Part shown: one piece after another, positions 25,565 through 34,776 of the stretch
How the letters are laid out: each line of letters opens with the position of its first letter
Position numbering within the stretch: the first letter of the stretch is position 1
NCBI GenBank assembly: GCA_022825235.1
Contig: JAJDYI010000064.1
Location: 21,681-85,680 of the forward strand
From: Alphaproteobacteria bacterium
Lineage (GTDB): Bacteria > Pseudomonadota > Alphaproteobacteria > TMED109
Length of the DNA stretch: 64,000 bases
Direction of reading: 5' to 3'
Made by a program: the position numbers and the translations under genes
Notes under the pieces: generated by a model
Told to the model about the DNA's origin: nothing
The model's database searches: none
The model's input: the letters and a program-made list of their open reading frames with translations, nothing else

Positions 25565-26083
25565 TCAGGCGGCGGGCAGGCTGATCGAGGGCGCCAGGCG
25601 GCGCAGGACGGCCCGGGCGTCATACGTCTCGGGCTGGCCGGGCGGCTTGGCGCCCCGCCGGAGCACGATGTTGGCGTAGCCGGTGTAGCGGTCGGCCGGC
25701 CGCGCCGTGGCCGAGCCGAAGGCGCCGTAGGGGTCGCCGAAGACATCGTACCGGCCGAAGCCGAAGGCGCCGCCGACCCCGATCATGGTCGAGAAGTACG
25801 TGGTGCTGCGCTCGATCTCCCAGTCGGCGACGACGAAGTGGTCGAAACCGCGCGCCACGGTGATCTCGGCGGCACGGTAGAGTAGGTAGTTCTCGACCGT
25901 CTCGCGGGCGGTGAGGCGGTTGCCGCTGAAGGTGACACGGAACCGGTCGTCCTCGAGTTGCAGCTCGGCGTAACCCTGGCCGTCGACCGCCGGCTGGTAC
26001 GGCGTCGCCGCGCCGCAGGCCGCGAGGCCGAGCACCCCGGCGATGGCGAGAACCGGTGTGATGCGCTGGGTCCGTCGGGTCAT
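25565..26083 (-). CDS. lipoprotein, CC0125/CC1285 family
   Basis: A 172-residue lipoprotein: signal peptide ITPVLAIAGVLGLAAC with the lipobox LAAC (lipidated Cys at residue 23), then GYAELQLEDDRFRVTFSGN, TARETVENYLLYRAAEITVARGFDHFVV, the pattern of a small alphaproteobacterial lipoprotein family named after Caulobacter proteins. Function unknown; outer-membrane location is likely. ATG 26083 is preceded by GGGAGG with a 5-base spacer. Confidence 0.85.
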   Translation of the reverse strand: MTRRTQRITPVLAIAGVLGLAACGAATPYQPAVDGQGYAELQLEDDRFRVTFSGNRLTARETVENYLLYRAAEITVARGFDHFVVADWEIERSTTYFSTMIGVGGAFGFGRYDVFGDPYGAFGSATARPADRYTGYANIVLRRGAKPPGQPETYDARAVLRRLAPSISLPAA

Positions 26084-26345
26084 CGCGGCCTCCCTGCTGG
26101 CGCTCCTCCAAGGGTGATATGGGCCGGCGGGAAGGCCCGGACAACGGCGCCCCGCGGCCCCTTGGAATTGGGTCGATGGTAGCGCGCCCGTCTGCGGGAG
26201 CGGCTTCGCACCCGCATCGGGAGGGCGTATCCTGCCGCGGTTCCGTTGCACCTGGATTCACGCTGGCCGGGCCGGATGCCCCCCGAAACCGGGTGCCGCC
26301 GCGCCACCCGGGCGCCCATCCAACCTTCCCCGTGCGAGTTCCGCC

Positions 26346-26996
26346 ATGACCACGCCGCCGCTCAGCGACCGGGTCCGCCTCCGCCGCCGCCATGACCGCG
26401 GCGGCTACGACGCGACGACCCTGTATCCGATCCTCGACGCCATGCCGATGTGCTCGGTGGGCTACGTCTTCGATGGACACCCCTACGTGACCCCGACCCT
26501 GCAATGGCGCGAGGGCGGTGACGTGTTCTGGCACGGGTCCTCGGCCAGCCGGATGCTGCAGGCGGTGGACACGGCGGAGGTCTGCCTGACCGTTGCGATC
26601 CTGGACGGCTTCGTCATGGCGCGCTCCGGCTTCCATCACTCGACCAACTACCGGTCGGTGATGCTGCTGGGGACCGCCCGCAAGGTGTCTGATCCGGACG
26701 AGAAGGAAGCCCGGCTGAAGGCCTTCGTCGACGGTAATTTCCCGGGCCGCTGGGACATCCTGCGCCCGCCGCTGGCGCAGGAGATGAAGGGGACCACGGT
26801 CCTGACCATGCCGATCCGGGAGGCGTCGTCGAAGGTGCGCACCGGGCCGCCGAAGGATGACGACGAGGACTACGCCCTGCCGATCTGGGCGGGAGTCATC
26901 CCGGTCCGCATGGAAGTGCTCGACCCGGTCCCGGACCCGCGCAACCTCGAGGGAGTCGAGCCGCCGGAGCACATCCTGAACTTCCGGCTGGATTGA
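26346..26996 (+). CDS. pyridoxamine 5'-phosphate oxidase-like FMN-binding protein
   Basis: A 216-residue split-barrel protein of the PNPOx-like/flavin-nucleotide-binding type: RRHDRGGYDATTLYPILDAMPMCSVGYVFDGHPYVTPTLQWREG, FWHGSSASRML, CLTVAILDGFVMARSGFHHSTNYRSVMLLGTA. The motif with HGS..S and the FHHS..YRSV stretch is typical of proteins binding FMN or F420-like flavins. It is a standalone gene; the specific oxidoreductase activity is unknown. Confidence 0.85.
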   Translation: MTTPPLSDRVRLRRRHDRGGYDATTLYPILDAMPMCSVGYVFDGHPYVTPTLQWREGGDVFWHGSSASRMLQAVDTAEVCLTVAILDGFVMARSGFHHSTNYRSVMLLGTARKVSDPDEKEARLKAFVDGNFPGRWDILRPPLAQEMKGTTVLTMPIREASSKVRTGPPKDDDEDYALPIWAGVIPVRMEVLDPVPDPRNLEGVEPPEHILNFRLD

Positions 26997-27154
26997 GCGG
27001 GCCGCACCGCCGGGACGCCGGCTCCGGCACCGCAGAGGCCCTGGCCGGGGGGTGCCGCCGCGTCCGTGCTCCGGGCGCTCGCGACTGCGATACCCGGCGC
27101 ACCGGCTCGCGCTAGACTCCTCTCCTGCGAATCTCTTGCGGGGGGAGCGGCACC

Positions 27155-28534
27155 ATGGAACGGCTGAACACGGTCATCGATTCGGTCAACGCGTTCGCCT
27201 GGGGGCCGCCCATGCTGGGCATCCTCGGGGTCACCGGCGTCCTGCTGACCCTCGGGCTCGTCTTCATGCCCTGGCGCCGGGTGGGGTACGGCTTCCAGCT
27301 GCTGTTCGACCGCAGCGCCCCCGAGGGCGAGGGGGAGGTCAAACCCTTCAACGCCCTGATGACGGCGCTGTCGGCGACGGTCGGCACCGGGAACATCGCC
27401 GGCGTCGCCACGGCCATCGCGCTCGGCGGGCCGGGCGCCATCTTCTACATGTGGCTCATCGCCCTGTTCGGCATGGCGACGAAGTACGCGGAGGCCGTGT
27501 GCGCCGTCACCTACCGCGAGGTCGACCGGTCGGGCAACTACGTCGGTGGCCCGATGTACTACCTGCGGAACGGCGTCGGAGCCTTCGCGCCTGAGCTCGG
27601 CAAATGGCTGGGGCTGGCGTTCGCGATCTTCGGGGCGATCGCGGCGTTCGGGATCGGCAACGCGGTCCAGGTCAACTCCATGGCCGCCGCACTGGTGTCG
27701 AGCTTCGGGGTGCCGCCCTGGCACACGGGCGTGATCGTCGCGGCGCTTGTGGGCGTGGTCGTCATCGGTGGCATCCGGCGGATCGCGGAGGTCGCCGGCC
27801 GGCTCGTGCCGGCGATGATCGTGCTGTACCTCGGCGCGGCGCTGCTGATCATCCTCATCAACATCGCGGCGGTGCCGGCGGCGATCGGGCTGATCTTCAC
27901 CCACGCCTTCACGCCGGCGGCGGCGACCGGCGGCTTCGCCGGCGCGGCGGTGGCCGCGGCCATCCGCTTCGGGGTTGCGCGCGGGGTGTTCTCCAATGAA
28001 TCGGGGCTGGGTTCGGCCGCGATCGCCCACGCGGCGGCCCAGACGAACAGTCCGGTCCGCCAGGGCGTCATCGCCATGCTCGGGACCTTCATCGACACCC
28101 TCGTCGTGTGCACGCTGACCGCCCTGGTGATCCTCACCTCCGGTGCGTGGACCATGACGGGCGCGGACGGCGGCGGGCTGACGGGCGCGGTGCTGACCTC
28201 GGCGGGCTTCCAGAACTCGATCGCCGGCGGCCAGTACATCGTCACCGTCGCCCTGGCGGTGTTCGCCTTCACCACCATTCTCGGGTGGTCGTACTACGGG
28301 GAGCGGTGCTGGCAGTACCTGTTCAGCGAACGGAGCCTGCTGGTCTACCGCGCGCTCTGGGTCCTGGCGGCGCTCACCTTCGCCAACGTGAAGGTCAACC
28401 TGGTCTGGAACCTGGCCGACACCCTCAACGGGCTGATGGCGATTCCGAACCTGATCGGGCTGCTGCTGCTGGCGCCGATGGTGTTCAAGGTGACCCGCGA
28501 GTACTTCGAATCCATCGGTCGGCCGCTCGCCTGA
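27155..28534 (+). CDS. sodium:alanine symporter (AGCS family)
   Basis: A 459-residue inner-membrane amino-acid carrier driven by Na+. The AGCS signature NALMTALSATVGTGNIAGVATAIALGGPGAIFYMW is at about 66-100, followed by family segments GGPMYYL and GVARGVFSNESGLGSAAIAHAAA. About ten to eleven membrane helices are expected. GGGGGGAG precedes the ATG. Substrate probably alanine, glycine or serine; the gene has no partner in the window. Confidence 0.93.
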   Translation: MERLNTVIDSVNAFAWGPPMLGILGVTGVLLTLGLVFMPWRRVGYGFQLLFDRSAPEGEGEVKPFNALMTALSATVGTGNIAGVATAIALGGPGAIFYMWLIALFGMATKYAEAVCAVTYREVDRSGNYVGGPMYYLRNGVGAFAPELGKWLGLAFAIFGAIAAFGIGNAVQVNSMAAALVSSFGVPPWHTGVIVAALVGVVVIGGIRRIAEVAGRLVPAMIVLYLGAALLIILINIAAVPAAIGLIFTHAFTPAAATGGFAGAAVAAAIRFGVARGVFSNESGLGSAAIAHAAAQTNSPVRQGVIAMLGTFIDTLVVCTLTALVILTSGAWTMTGADGGGLTGAVLTSAGFQNSIAGGQYIVTVALAVFAFTTILGWSYYGERCWQYLFSERSLLVYRALWVLAALTFANVKVNLVWNLADTLNGLMAIPNLIGLLLLAPMVFKVTREYFESIGRPLA

Positions 28535-28591
28535 TCGCCATCGGCGAGCGGCGCCGGGTGGCACCGGCCTTCCGGTATCAGGCGGGACGGC

Positions 28592-29041
28592 TCACGCCGG
28601 CGGCGCCACGCGCAAGGTGAACGTCACCGGGCCGTCGTTGGTCAGCGAGACCTGCATGTAGGCGCCGAAGCGCCCGGTCCGGACCAGCGGGTGCAGCGCC
28701 TGCGCTCGGCTGACGACGTGCTCGAACAGGCGTTGCCCCTCGGCCGGCGGCGCGGCGCTGGACAGGCTCGGACGAGCGCCCTTGCGCGTGTCGGCGGGCA
28801 GCGTGAATTGCGGGACGAGCAGAAGTCCGCCGCCGATGTCGGCCACGCTGAGGTTCATCTTCCCGTCGTCGTCGGGAAACACGCGGTACCCCACGAGACG
28901 CTCGACGAGACGGTCCCCCGTGCGCTCGGTGTCGCCCCGTTCCACGCCGATGAGCACCATCAGGCCCGCGCCGATGGCCCCGACGGTGTCGGGCCCGATG
29001 TCCACCCGCGCGCTGGAGACGCGCTGGAGCAGCCCGATCAA
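28592..29041 (-). CDS. dtd: D-aminoacyl-tRNA deacylase Dtd
   Basis: A 149-residue Dtd that removes wrongly attached D-amino acids (and glycine from tRNA-Ala) from tRNA. It begins [12 protein letters not shown] and has the two conserved motifs [19 protein letters not shown] (normally SQFTL) and the closing NDGPVTF with the chirality-checking Gly-Pro. No ATG fits; the TTG at 29041 starts the protein at the family position. A reading extended to 29545 has no similarity. Converges on the AGCS gene with 57 bases between. Confidence 0.88.
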   Translation of the reverse strand: MIGLLQRVSSARVDIGPDTVGAIGAGLMVLIGVERGDTERTGDRLVERLVGYRVFPDDDGKMNLSVADIGGGLLLVPQFTLPADTRKGARPSLSSAAPPAEGQRLFEHVVSRAQALHPLVRTGRFGAYMQVSLTNDGPVTFTLRVAPPA

Positions 29042-29177
29042 GGCGGAACCGCGGGCGCCGGACGATCGCTGCCGGCCCGGGCCGCGCGGCTCGCGCCGAC
29101 CTCGCCTGGTTCCCGATTCATTCGGGGCGGATGGGGCAGGGGCGGTCTGCTTCCCGCACCGTTCATCGCCCCGCGGC

Positions 29178-29585
29178 TCAGGCGGCGGCTTCGCGCGGGG
29201 CCTCCACGACCCGGGTCCCGAAATCGGCCGGCGAGACCACCTCCAGCACCTCGTAGTCGTCCGAGCACGCGATCTCGCGGTGCTTGATCCGCGGCGGCTG
29301 GAGGATGCAATCGCCCTTCTCGAGGCGGTGTACTCCCTCCCCCTCGTACTCGAACTCGGCCCAGCCGTTGAGCACCAGCACGAACTGGAAGTCGCAGTCA
29401 TGCACGTGCCAGTCCTGAACTGCGTCCTCCACTCGCTTGCCGTTGGCCTTGATGATGTGCGCGATGTAGTCGCCCTTGGTGCCGTCCTTAACACCGAGGT
29501 CGCGGTAGTCGAAGATCTCGCGCAGTCCGGGCGTCCAGGCGGCATCGCCTGCCTTCGCGTGGACGAATTCCCATTGCTTTGCCAT
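29178..29585 (-). CDS. small cupin protein
   Basis: A 135-residue single-domain cupin. Metal-binding motif 1 is visible as [26 protein letters not shown] (two His, Gln/Glu position) and motif 2 as [17 protein letters not shown]. Such small cupins may bind metals or act as dioxygenases or isomerases; no context clue here. The ATG at 29585 follows GAGGA. An array of four TCACTGGA repeats sits just upstream of the start. Confidence 0.82.
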   Translation of the reverse strand: MAKQWEFVHAKAGDAAWTPGLREIFDYRDLGVKDGTKGDYIAHIIKANGKRVEDAVQDWHVHDCDFQFVLVLNGWAEFEYEGEGVHRLEKGDCILQPPRIKHREIACSDDYEVLEVVSPADFGTRVVEAPREAAA

Positions 29586-30102
29586 GTCGTGTCCTCACTT
29601 TCACTGGATCACTGGATCACTGGATCACTGGAGCGCGGGGTGCCGATGATGGCATGAAGAGCGGGTGCCGTCTCGCCGGCGCGCACTGGGGCCGGTGCGT
29701 TGGGTCGGACCCGTGCACTTCAAGCAAGATCAGGTGGCGTTGTGCTTCCCGTACCCGCTCGGTAAGCAAGGGACGCTGAAGACCACCGCCATTACCGCCC
29801 GCCGCATCGCCCGCGCCGGGTAATCGTACGCTCCGGACGCGGCGAGCCTTCGTCCGCGCCACAACGATCAGGTGCGCCCGCGTAGTTTCGGCAAGCGAGC
29901 GGGCGACAGTCCCATGAACCTTGGCTTGGTCACCATGTTGCTTTCCCGAACGCGCCGGCGTCAAACCTGCCCTTGTATCCCTCTTCATCAAGTAAGGCTG
30001 CCGGCAAAGCGTACCAACTTAGAGGAATATGAAGTATGCAAAAGTTCTCTTTTCGTATTATATTTGATCATTCTTCCTGCGATGTAACCGGATGACCTGA
30101 TC
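29586..30102. other. intergenic before the low-GC island
   Basis: About 517 bases. It holds the TCACTGGA repeat array and short frames without domains. Composition drops sharply towards AT from about 29990, which marks the left edge of the island that carries tcmP. Confidence 0.45.
29601..29632. repeat. four perfect tandem copies of TCACTGGA
   Basis: The 8-mer TCACTGGA is repeated exactly four times at 29601, 29609, 29617 and 29625. It begins 15 bases upstream of the cupin start codon (minus strand), so copy-number change could affect its promoter or leader. It is the only clean short tandem array noticed in the window. Confidence 0.9.
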
Positions 30103-31234
30103 TTGCGTGCAACTGAGCGTTTTTTCGAAGAGCGTCTGGAACAGTCTGAAGCGAAAGCTCGGATCGTCACCAAGTATTTCTCCGCCTGGGCGAATGTCAT
30201 TATGCGCTCGGTGCAGCGACGAGGTGGAAAGCTCGCTTACGTAGACCTGTATGCCGGTCCCGGACGCTACAAGGATGGCGCCGCCTCGACCCCATTGCTC
30301 GTCCTTCAGTCTGCGATAACGCATCCACAGATTTCTCAGATGCTCGTTTCCTTCTTCAATGATTCCGACCAGAACAATACGGCCACTCTCATACAGGAAA
30401 TTCGAAGGCTCCCACATGTAGACAGGCTCAAGTATTCGCCTGTTGTTCGCTGTGGCGAGATCGACGATGAGGCTGAGCGATACTTCAGCGAGACACGAAT
30501 GATACCAGCGTTTTCGTTTGTAGACCCGTTTGGCTACAGGGGGCTTTCTCTGAAGATCGTAAAGGGCGTGATTAAGGATTGGGGTTGCGACTGTGTCTTC
30601 TTTTTCAACTACAATCGAATAAATGCCGGAATTACGAACCCGTACGTAGCGTCGCACATCGACGCTTTGTTTGGCAAAGCGGGCGCCGACAAATTGAGAG
30701 GTTTGTTGCCAGGGCTTGCGCCCGAGCTTCGTGAAGCTGCAATTCTGGAGGCACTCGCGAACGAAATAAAGAATCTCGGCGGTAGGTATGTTCTTCCCTT
30801 TACCTTCAAGAACACGACTGGTACTCGCACTTCACACAAACTAGTTTTCGTCTCCAAGAGCTTTAAGGGCTACGAAATCATGAAGGACATCATGGCGAAA
30901 GAAAGCTCCACGAGAGACGAAGGAGTCCCATCATTCACGGTATTCGCCGGCGGACGCATCGATGCCGCTGCTGTTCTCTCTCGCCCAACCCATGAGCCAT
31001 TTACGAGACAGTCTCCTGCAGGAATTTGCGGGGCAGCAATTGACTCTCGATCAGATCTACAAATCACATAGCGTCGGTCGGCCATACGTAAAGACGAACT
31101 ACCGCGCGGCCATCAGGAAACTAGAAGAAGACGGCATTGTGACGGCATACTCGTCGAAAGGGCAGCGGCGTGGCCTTACCTATCCTACTCATGTCCTCGT
31201 AAAATTCCCGGAGAATGCGGCCTGTGGCGACTAA
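30103..31234 (+). pseudogene. tcmP: three-Cys-motif partner protein TcmP, frameshifted
   Basis: The first 280 residues match TcmP: EQSEAKARIVTKYFSAWANVIM, KLAYVDLYAGPGRYKDGAASTPLLVLQSA, FSFVDPFGYRGLSLKIVKGVIKDWGCDCVFFFNYNRINAGI, and so on. A Rossmann-like fold with a DxYAGPG loop suggests a methyltransferase-like protein. After GVPSFT at about 30938 the frame is lost by one extra base: the proper C-terminus (YSPADASMPLLFSLAQP, FAGQQLTLDQIYKSHSVGRPYVKTNYRAAIRKLEEDGIV, a winged helix) continues in the +1 frame to 31234. There is no homopolymer at the site. The start is a TTG. The downstream three-Cys gene overlaps the end and looks intact. Mutation, assembly error or programmed shift cannot be separated here. 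Confidence 0.75.
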
Positions 31235-32006
31235 TTCTGCCATTGAATGGACGGAGGCCACTTGGAACCCGGTGGTCGGGTGCACAGTTGTGTCTCCAGG
31301 ATGTACCAATTGTTATGCCATGCGAATGGCACATCGGCTAGCAGCAATGGGGCAGCCGAAATATGCAGGGACGACCCGCGTATCAGGCGACCGACCCAAG
31401 TGGAACGGCGTCGTTCGCGTCGATGCACGAAGTGCGGACCTGCCGCATTCATGGAAAGCTGGCCGCATCATCTTCGTAAATTCAATGTCTGATCTTTTTC
31501 ATGACAAAGTACCGGTGGCCTTCGTCCATCGCATTTTCTCAACGATGCGTGCTACCCCTCGTCATATCTATCAAATACTGACAAAACGGTCGGATCGTTT
31601 AGATGCTTTGTCTGCTGAAATCGATTGGCCGAAGAATGTTTGGATGGGCGTTAGCGTCGAAAACAAGGACTACCTGCACAGAGTTGATGACCTTCGAAAT
31701 TGCGGTGCGTTCGTCAAGTTCCTAAGCCTTGAACCTCTCTTGGGGCCCCTTGATCAGATCGATCTTTCGGGGATCGACTGGGTGATTGCCGGTGGCGAAA
31801 GCGGACCCGGAGCCCGCCCGATTGATCCCTCGTGGGTTCGAGATATTCGTGATCGGTGCATCAGTGCGGGCATTGCCTTCCATTTCAAACAATGGGGTGG
31901 GACCAACAAGAGGAGGACTGGCCGCATGCTGGATGGCCGCACGTGGGACGAGTTTCCCAAATATGGAGATGCAGCAGCGGCGTGGCCGCCCACCGATGCG
32001 CTGTGA
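31224..32006 (+). CDS. three-Cys-motif (phage Gp37/Gp68, DUF5131) family protein
   Basis: A 260-residue protein beginning ATNSAIEWTEATWNPVVGCTVV with cysteines C20, C27 and C30 (GCTVVSPGCTNCYAM, C-x6-C-x2-C), reminiscent of radical SAM cluster sites, and later RIIFVNSMSDLFHD, YQILTKRSDRLDAL, VWMGVSVEN, LSLEPLLGPLD, WVIAGGESGPGARP and FHFKQWGG. This is the Gp37/Gp68 family found in phages and islands; TcmP is its usual partner. GTG 31224 gives the family start; ATG 31215 is an alternative. Both overlap the tcmP reading. Function is unknown; nucleic-acid modification or defence is a guess. Composition is AT-richer than the flanks. Confidence 0.85.
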   Translation: MATNSAIEWTEATWNPVVGCTVVSPGCTNCYAMRMAHRLAAMGQPKYAGTTRVSGDRPKWNGVVRVDARSADLPHSWKAGRIIFVNSMSDLFHDKVPVAFVHRIFSTMRATPRHIYQILTKRSDRLDALSAEIDWPKNVWMGVSVENKDYLHRVDDLRNCGAFVKFLSLEPLLGPLDQIDLSGIDWVIAGGESGPGARPIDPSWVRDIRDRCISAGIAFHFKQWGGTNKRRTGRMLDGRTWDEFPKYGDAAAAWPPTDAL

Positions 32007-32767
32007 AGTCATGACAATCCGATCTGGGAAGTGAACGTCGATTTTGCATACGTCCGCATTCATCACCCGAGATACGGGACACCCTGCAGCCTAAGTCATT
32101 CGACCAATCCGCCACAGGACAGAGGGTTGTATGGGTGCCGCCATACCAATTTTCACGGCCGGGAACTCTTGGCCGCTCTCGAATGATCGGGCATCAGGAC
32201 AGCAGCCCGAGGCGACAAAACCGGGATTTGAGTAAATTCAGCCTGTTTCCGGTTTCGAAGGGATCAACGCCGAACACATGACCTGAAGTCGCAAACGAAA
32301 GTCCACGCTTCCGTGACCACGCATACGTTAGTGCACAGATCGCGATCGCTGAGGAGAAGGGGCGTGTGTCCGACGCGCGTGGAAAACGGCGCACCCGTGC
32401 AACATGGACAATCGGTTGGACGGCGTTAGCGTCTTGCCATGGCGACGCGCTGCCCCCTAGACGGCAACGCGTCGGCGCAAGGGCTTGTCCCCGACGGTCC
32501 AGAACGGCACGGTCGCGAACAACCGGTTGCCGACATGGCGTGTTGCCTGTTTCCTATCGCTGTTGCTCGAAAGTTTTCCGACCGCAGGCAGGGCGGCTCG
32601 GCACTTCCTCGCGAACACCGGCGCCAATTCACGATCAGCAAGCGCGCCCGGCAACAAGCGTCCGCTCCGCGCCGGTTGACGACACGCGGCGCGGCACGCA
32701 TGTTGCAGTCTGCCGGTGTCCGCCGGTTCCCCTTTCTGATGACCTGACCGCGCCCCCGGATACCGGC
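32007..32767. other. long intergenic right of the island, nothing recognised
   Basis: About 760 bases, the longest gene-free stretch of the window. Many overlapping frames exist on both strands but none shows a domain or a credible ribosome site. No tRNA, attachment site or inverted repeat was recognised. Composition returns from AT-richer to the chromosomal level around 32350. Confidence 0.45.
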
Positions 32768-34762
32768 TTGTCCGAGACGTTTTCGCCTGCCACGTACCGC
32801 AACATGGCCAATGCGGTGCGTGCCCTCGCCATGGACGCGGTCGAACGCGCCGCCTCCGGCCATCCGGGCATGCCGATGGGCATGGCCGATGTCGCCACGG
32901 TGCTTTTCGCACGGCACCTCAAGTTCGATTCCGAGCACCCGGAATGGCCGGACCGTGACCGGTTCGTGCTGTCGGCCGGCCACGGCTCGATGCTGCTGTA
33001 CGCGCTGCTGCACCTCACGGGCTACGCCGACTTCCCGCTCGAGCAGCTCAAGCGCTTCCGGCAACTGGGCAGCCGCACGGCCGGCCATCCCGAGTACGGC
33101 CATGGCCGGGGCATCGAGACCACCACGGGCCCGCTCGGGCAGGGACTGGCCAACGCGGTCGGCATGGCGCTCGCGGAGCGGATGCTGAACGCGCGCTTCG
33201 GCGACGATCTGGTCAGTCATCGCACGTGGGTGATCGCCGGCGACGGTTGCATGATGGAGGGGATCAGCCACGAGGCGGCCAGCCTGGCCGGCCACCTCCG
33301 GCTCGGACGGCTCACGGTGCTGCTGGACGACAACGGGATCTCGATCGACGGGCCGACCAGCCTCGCGATGTCGGACGACTACCCGGCCCGGTTCGCCGCG
33401 CTCGGCTGGCACACCCAGTCCGTCGACGGCCACGACGTGGAGGCGGTCGATCGAGCGCTGGCGGCGGTCGCGGAGGACCCGCGTCCCTCGCTGATCTGTT
33501 GCCGCACGACCATCGGGATGGGTGCCCCCACGAAGGCAGGCACCGCCGGCGCCCACGGCGCGCCGCTCGGTGCGGACGAGATCGTGGGTGCCCGCGAAGC
33601 CCTCGACTGGCCGCATGCGCCGTTCGAGATCCCCGGTGATGTCGCTGGATGCTGGCAGGCGGTCGGCGGGCGCGGGCGGGAGGAGCGTGCGGCCTGGGAG
33701 GCCCGGCACGCCGCTGCCGGGGACCGGGCGCACAACCTGTCCAACGCGCTGGCCGGCGAACTCCCGGAGGCGCTGGAGACGGCGGTGGCCGGGCTGGTCC
33801 GCAAGTTCTCGGAGTCGGCGCCCAAGTGGGCGACCCGGAAGGCCAGCCAGGAGGTCTTGAACGAGCTGGCGCAGGTGGTCCCGGACCTCGTGGGCGGCTC
33901 GGCCGACCTCACGGGATCCAACAACACGCGGGCGTCCACGCAGGAACCGGTCACGCCGGGGAACTACGCCGGCCGCTACCTCTACTGGGGCGTGCGCGAG
34001 CTCGGCATGGCGGCCTGCATGAACGGGATGGCGCTGCACGGCGGGCTCATCCCGTACGGCGGCACCTTCCTCGTGTTCTCGGACTACGCGCGCTCGGCGA
34101 TCCGCCTGGCGGCGCTCATGGGCGTCCGGGTCATTCACGTGGCGACCCATGATTCGATTGGTCTCGGGGAGGACGGCCCGACCCACCAGCCGGTCGAACA
34201 CCTGGCCGCGCTCCGCGCGATTCCCAACCTCCTGGTCCTCCGGCCGGCAGACGCCGTGGAGACGGCAGAGTGCTGGCAGCTCGCGCTCGAGCACGTCGAT
34301 GGCCCTTCCGTCATCGCGCTCACCCGCCAGGGCGTGCCGACGGTGCGGACGACGACGGACCCGGACTGCACGGCGCGTCGCGGCGGGTACGTGCTGCGCG
34401 ATGCGCCGGCTGCGCAGGCCGTCCTGATTGCCTCGGGCTCTGAAGTGGCGGTGGCCCTGGGCGCGGCGGACCTCCTCGCCGGCGACGGCATCGCCGCCCG
34501 GGTCGTCTCCCTGCCGTCATGGCAGCTGTTCGGAGCCCAGGACGAGGCGTACCGCGAGCGCGTGCTCGGGGGTGATACGTTGCGGGTCGGCATCGAGGCG
34601 GCGACGCGGTTCGGCTGGACGCGCTGGCTCGGCGCCGACGGGGAATTCGTCGGCATGACCGGCTTCGGAGCGTCGGCGCCAGGCGCTGATCTGTTCCGGC
34701 ACTTCGGCATTACGGCCGATGCCGTTGCCGAGCGGGTACGCGCTCGGCTCGGCCACGGTTGA
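32768..34762 (+). CDS. tkt: transketolase
   Basis: A transketolase of about 664 residues, TPP-dependent transfer of two-carbon units in the pentose phosphate and Calvin-type pathways. Seen: MANAVRALAMDAVERAASGHPGMPMGMADV, the TPP motif GDGCMMEGISHEAASLAG..(20)..DDNGISIDG, the pyrimidine-domain DLTGSNNT, and the closing THDSIGLGEDGPTHQPVEHLAALRAIPNL. No well-spaced ATG fits the N-terminus; a TTG at 32768 gives the normal length, and ATG 32804 is the alternative. It heads the tkt-gap-pgk-fba-thiE series. Confidence 0.95.
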   Translation: MSETFSPATYRNMANAVRALAMDAVERAASGHPGMPMGMADVATVLFARHLKFDSEHPEWPDRDRFVLSAGHGSMLLYALLHLTGYADFPLEQLKRFRQLGSRTAGHPEYGHGRGIETTTGPLGQGLANAVGMALAERMLNARFGDDLVSHRTWVIAGDGCMMEGISHEAASLAGHLRLGRLTVLLDDNGISIDGPTSLAMSDDYPARFAALGWHTQSVDGHDVEAVDRALAAVAEDPRPSLICCRTTIGMGAPTKAGTAGAHGAPLGADEIVGAREALDWPHAPFEIPGDVAGCWQAVGGRGREERAAWEARHAAAGDRAHNLSNALAGELPEALETAVAGLVRKFSESAPKWATRKASQEVLNELAQVVPDLVGGSADLTGSNNTRASTQEPVTPGNYAGRYLYWGVRELGMAACMNGMALHGGLIPYGGTFLVFSDYARSAIRLAALMGVRVIHVATHDSIGLGEDGPTHQPVEHLAALRAIPNLLVLRPADAVETAECWQLALEHVDGPSVIALTRQGVPTVRTTTDPDCTARRGGYVLRDAPAAQAVLIASGSEVAVALGAADLLAGDGIAARVVSLPSWQLFGAQDEAYRERVLGGDTLRVGIEAATRFGWTRWLGADGEFVGMTGFGASAPGADLFRHFGITADAVAERVRARLGHG

Positions 34763-34776
34763 GGAGGCAGAGTTCG

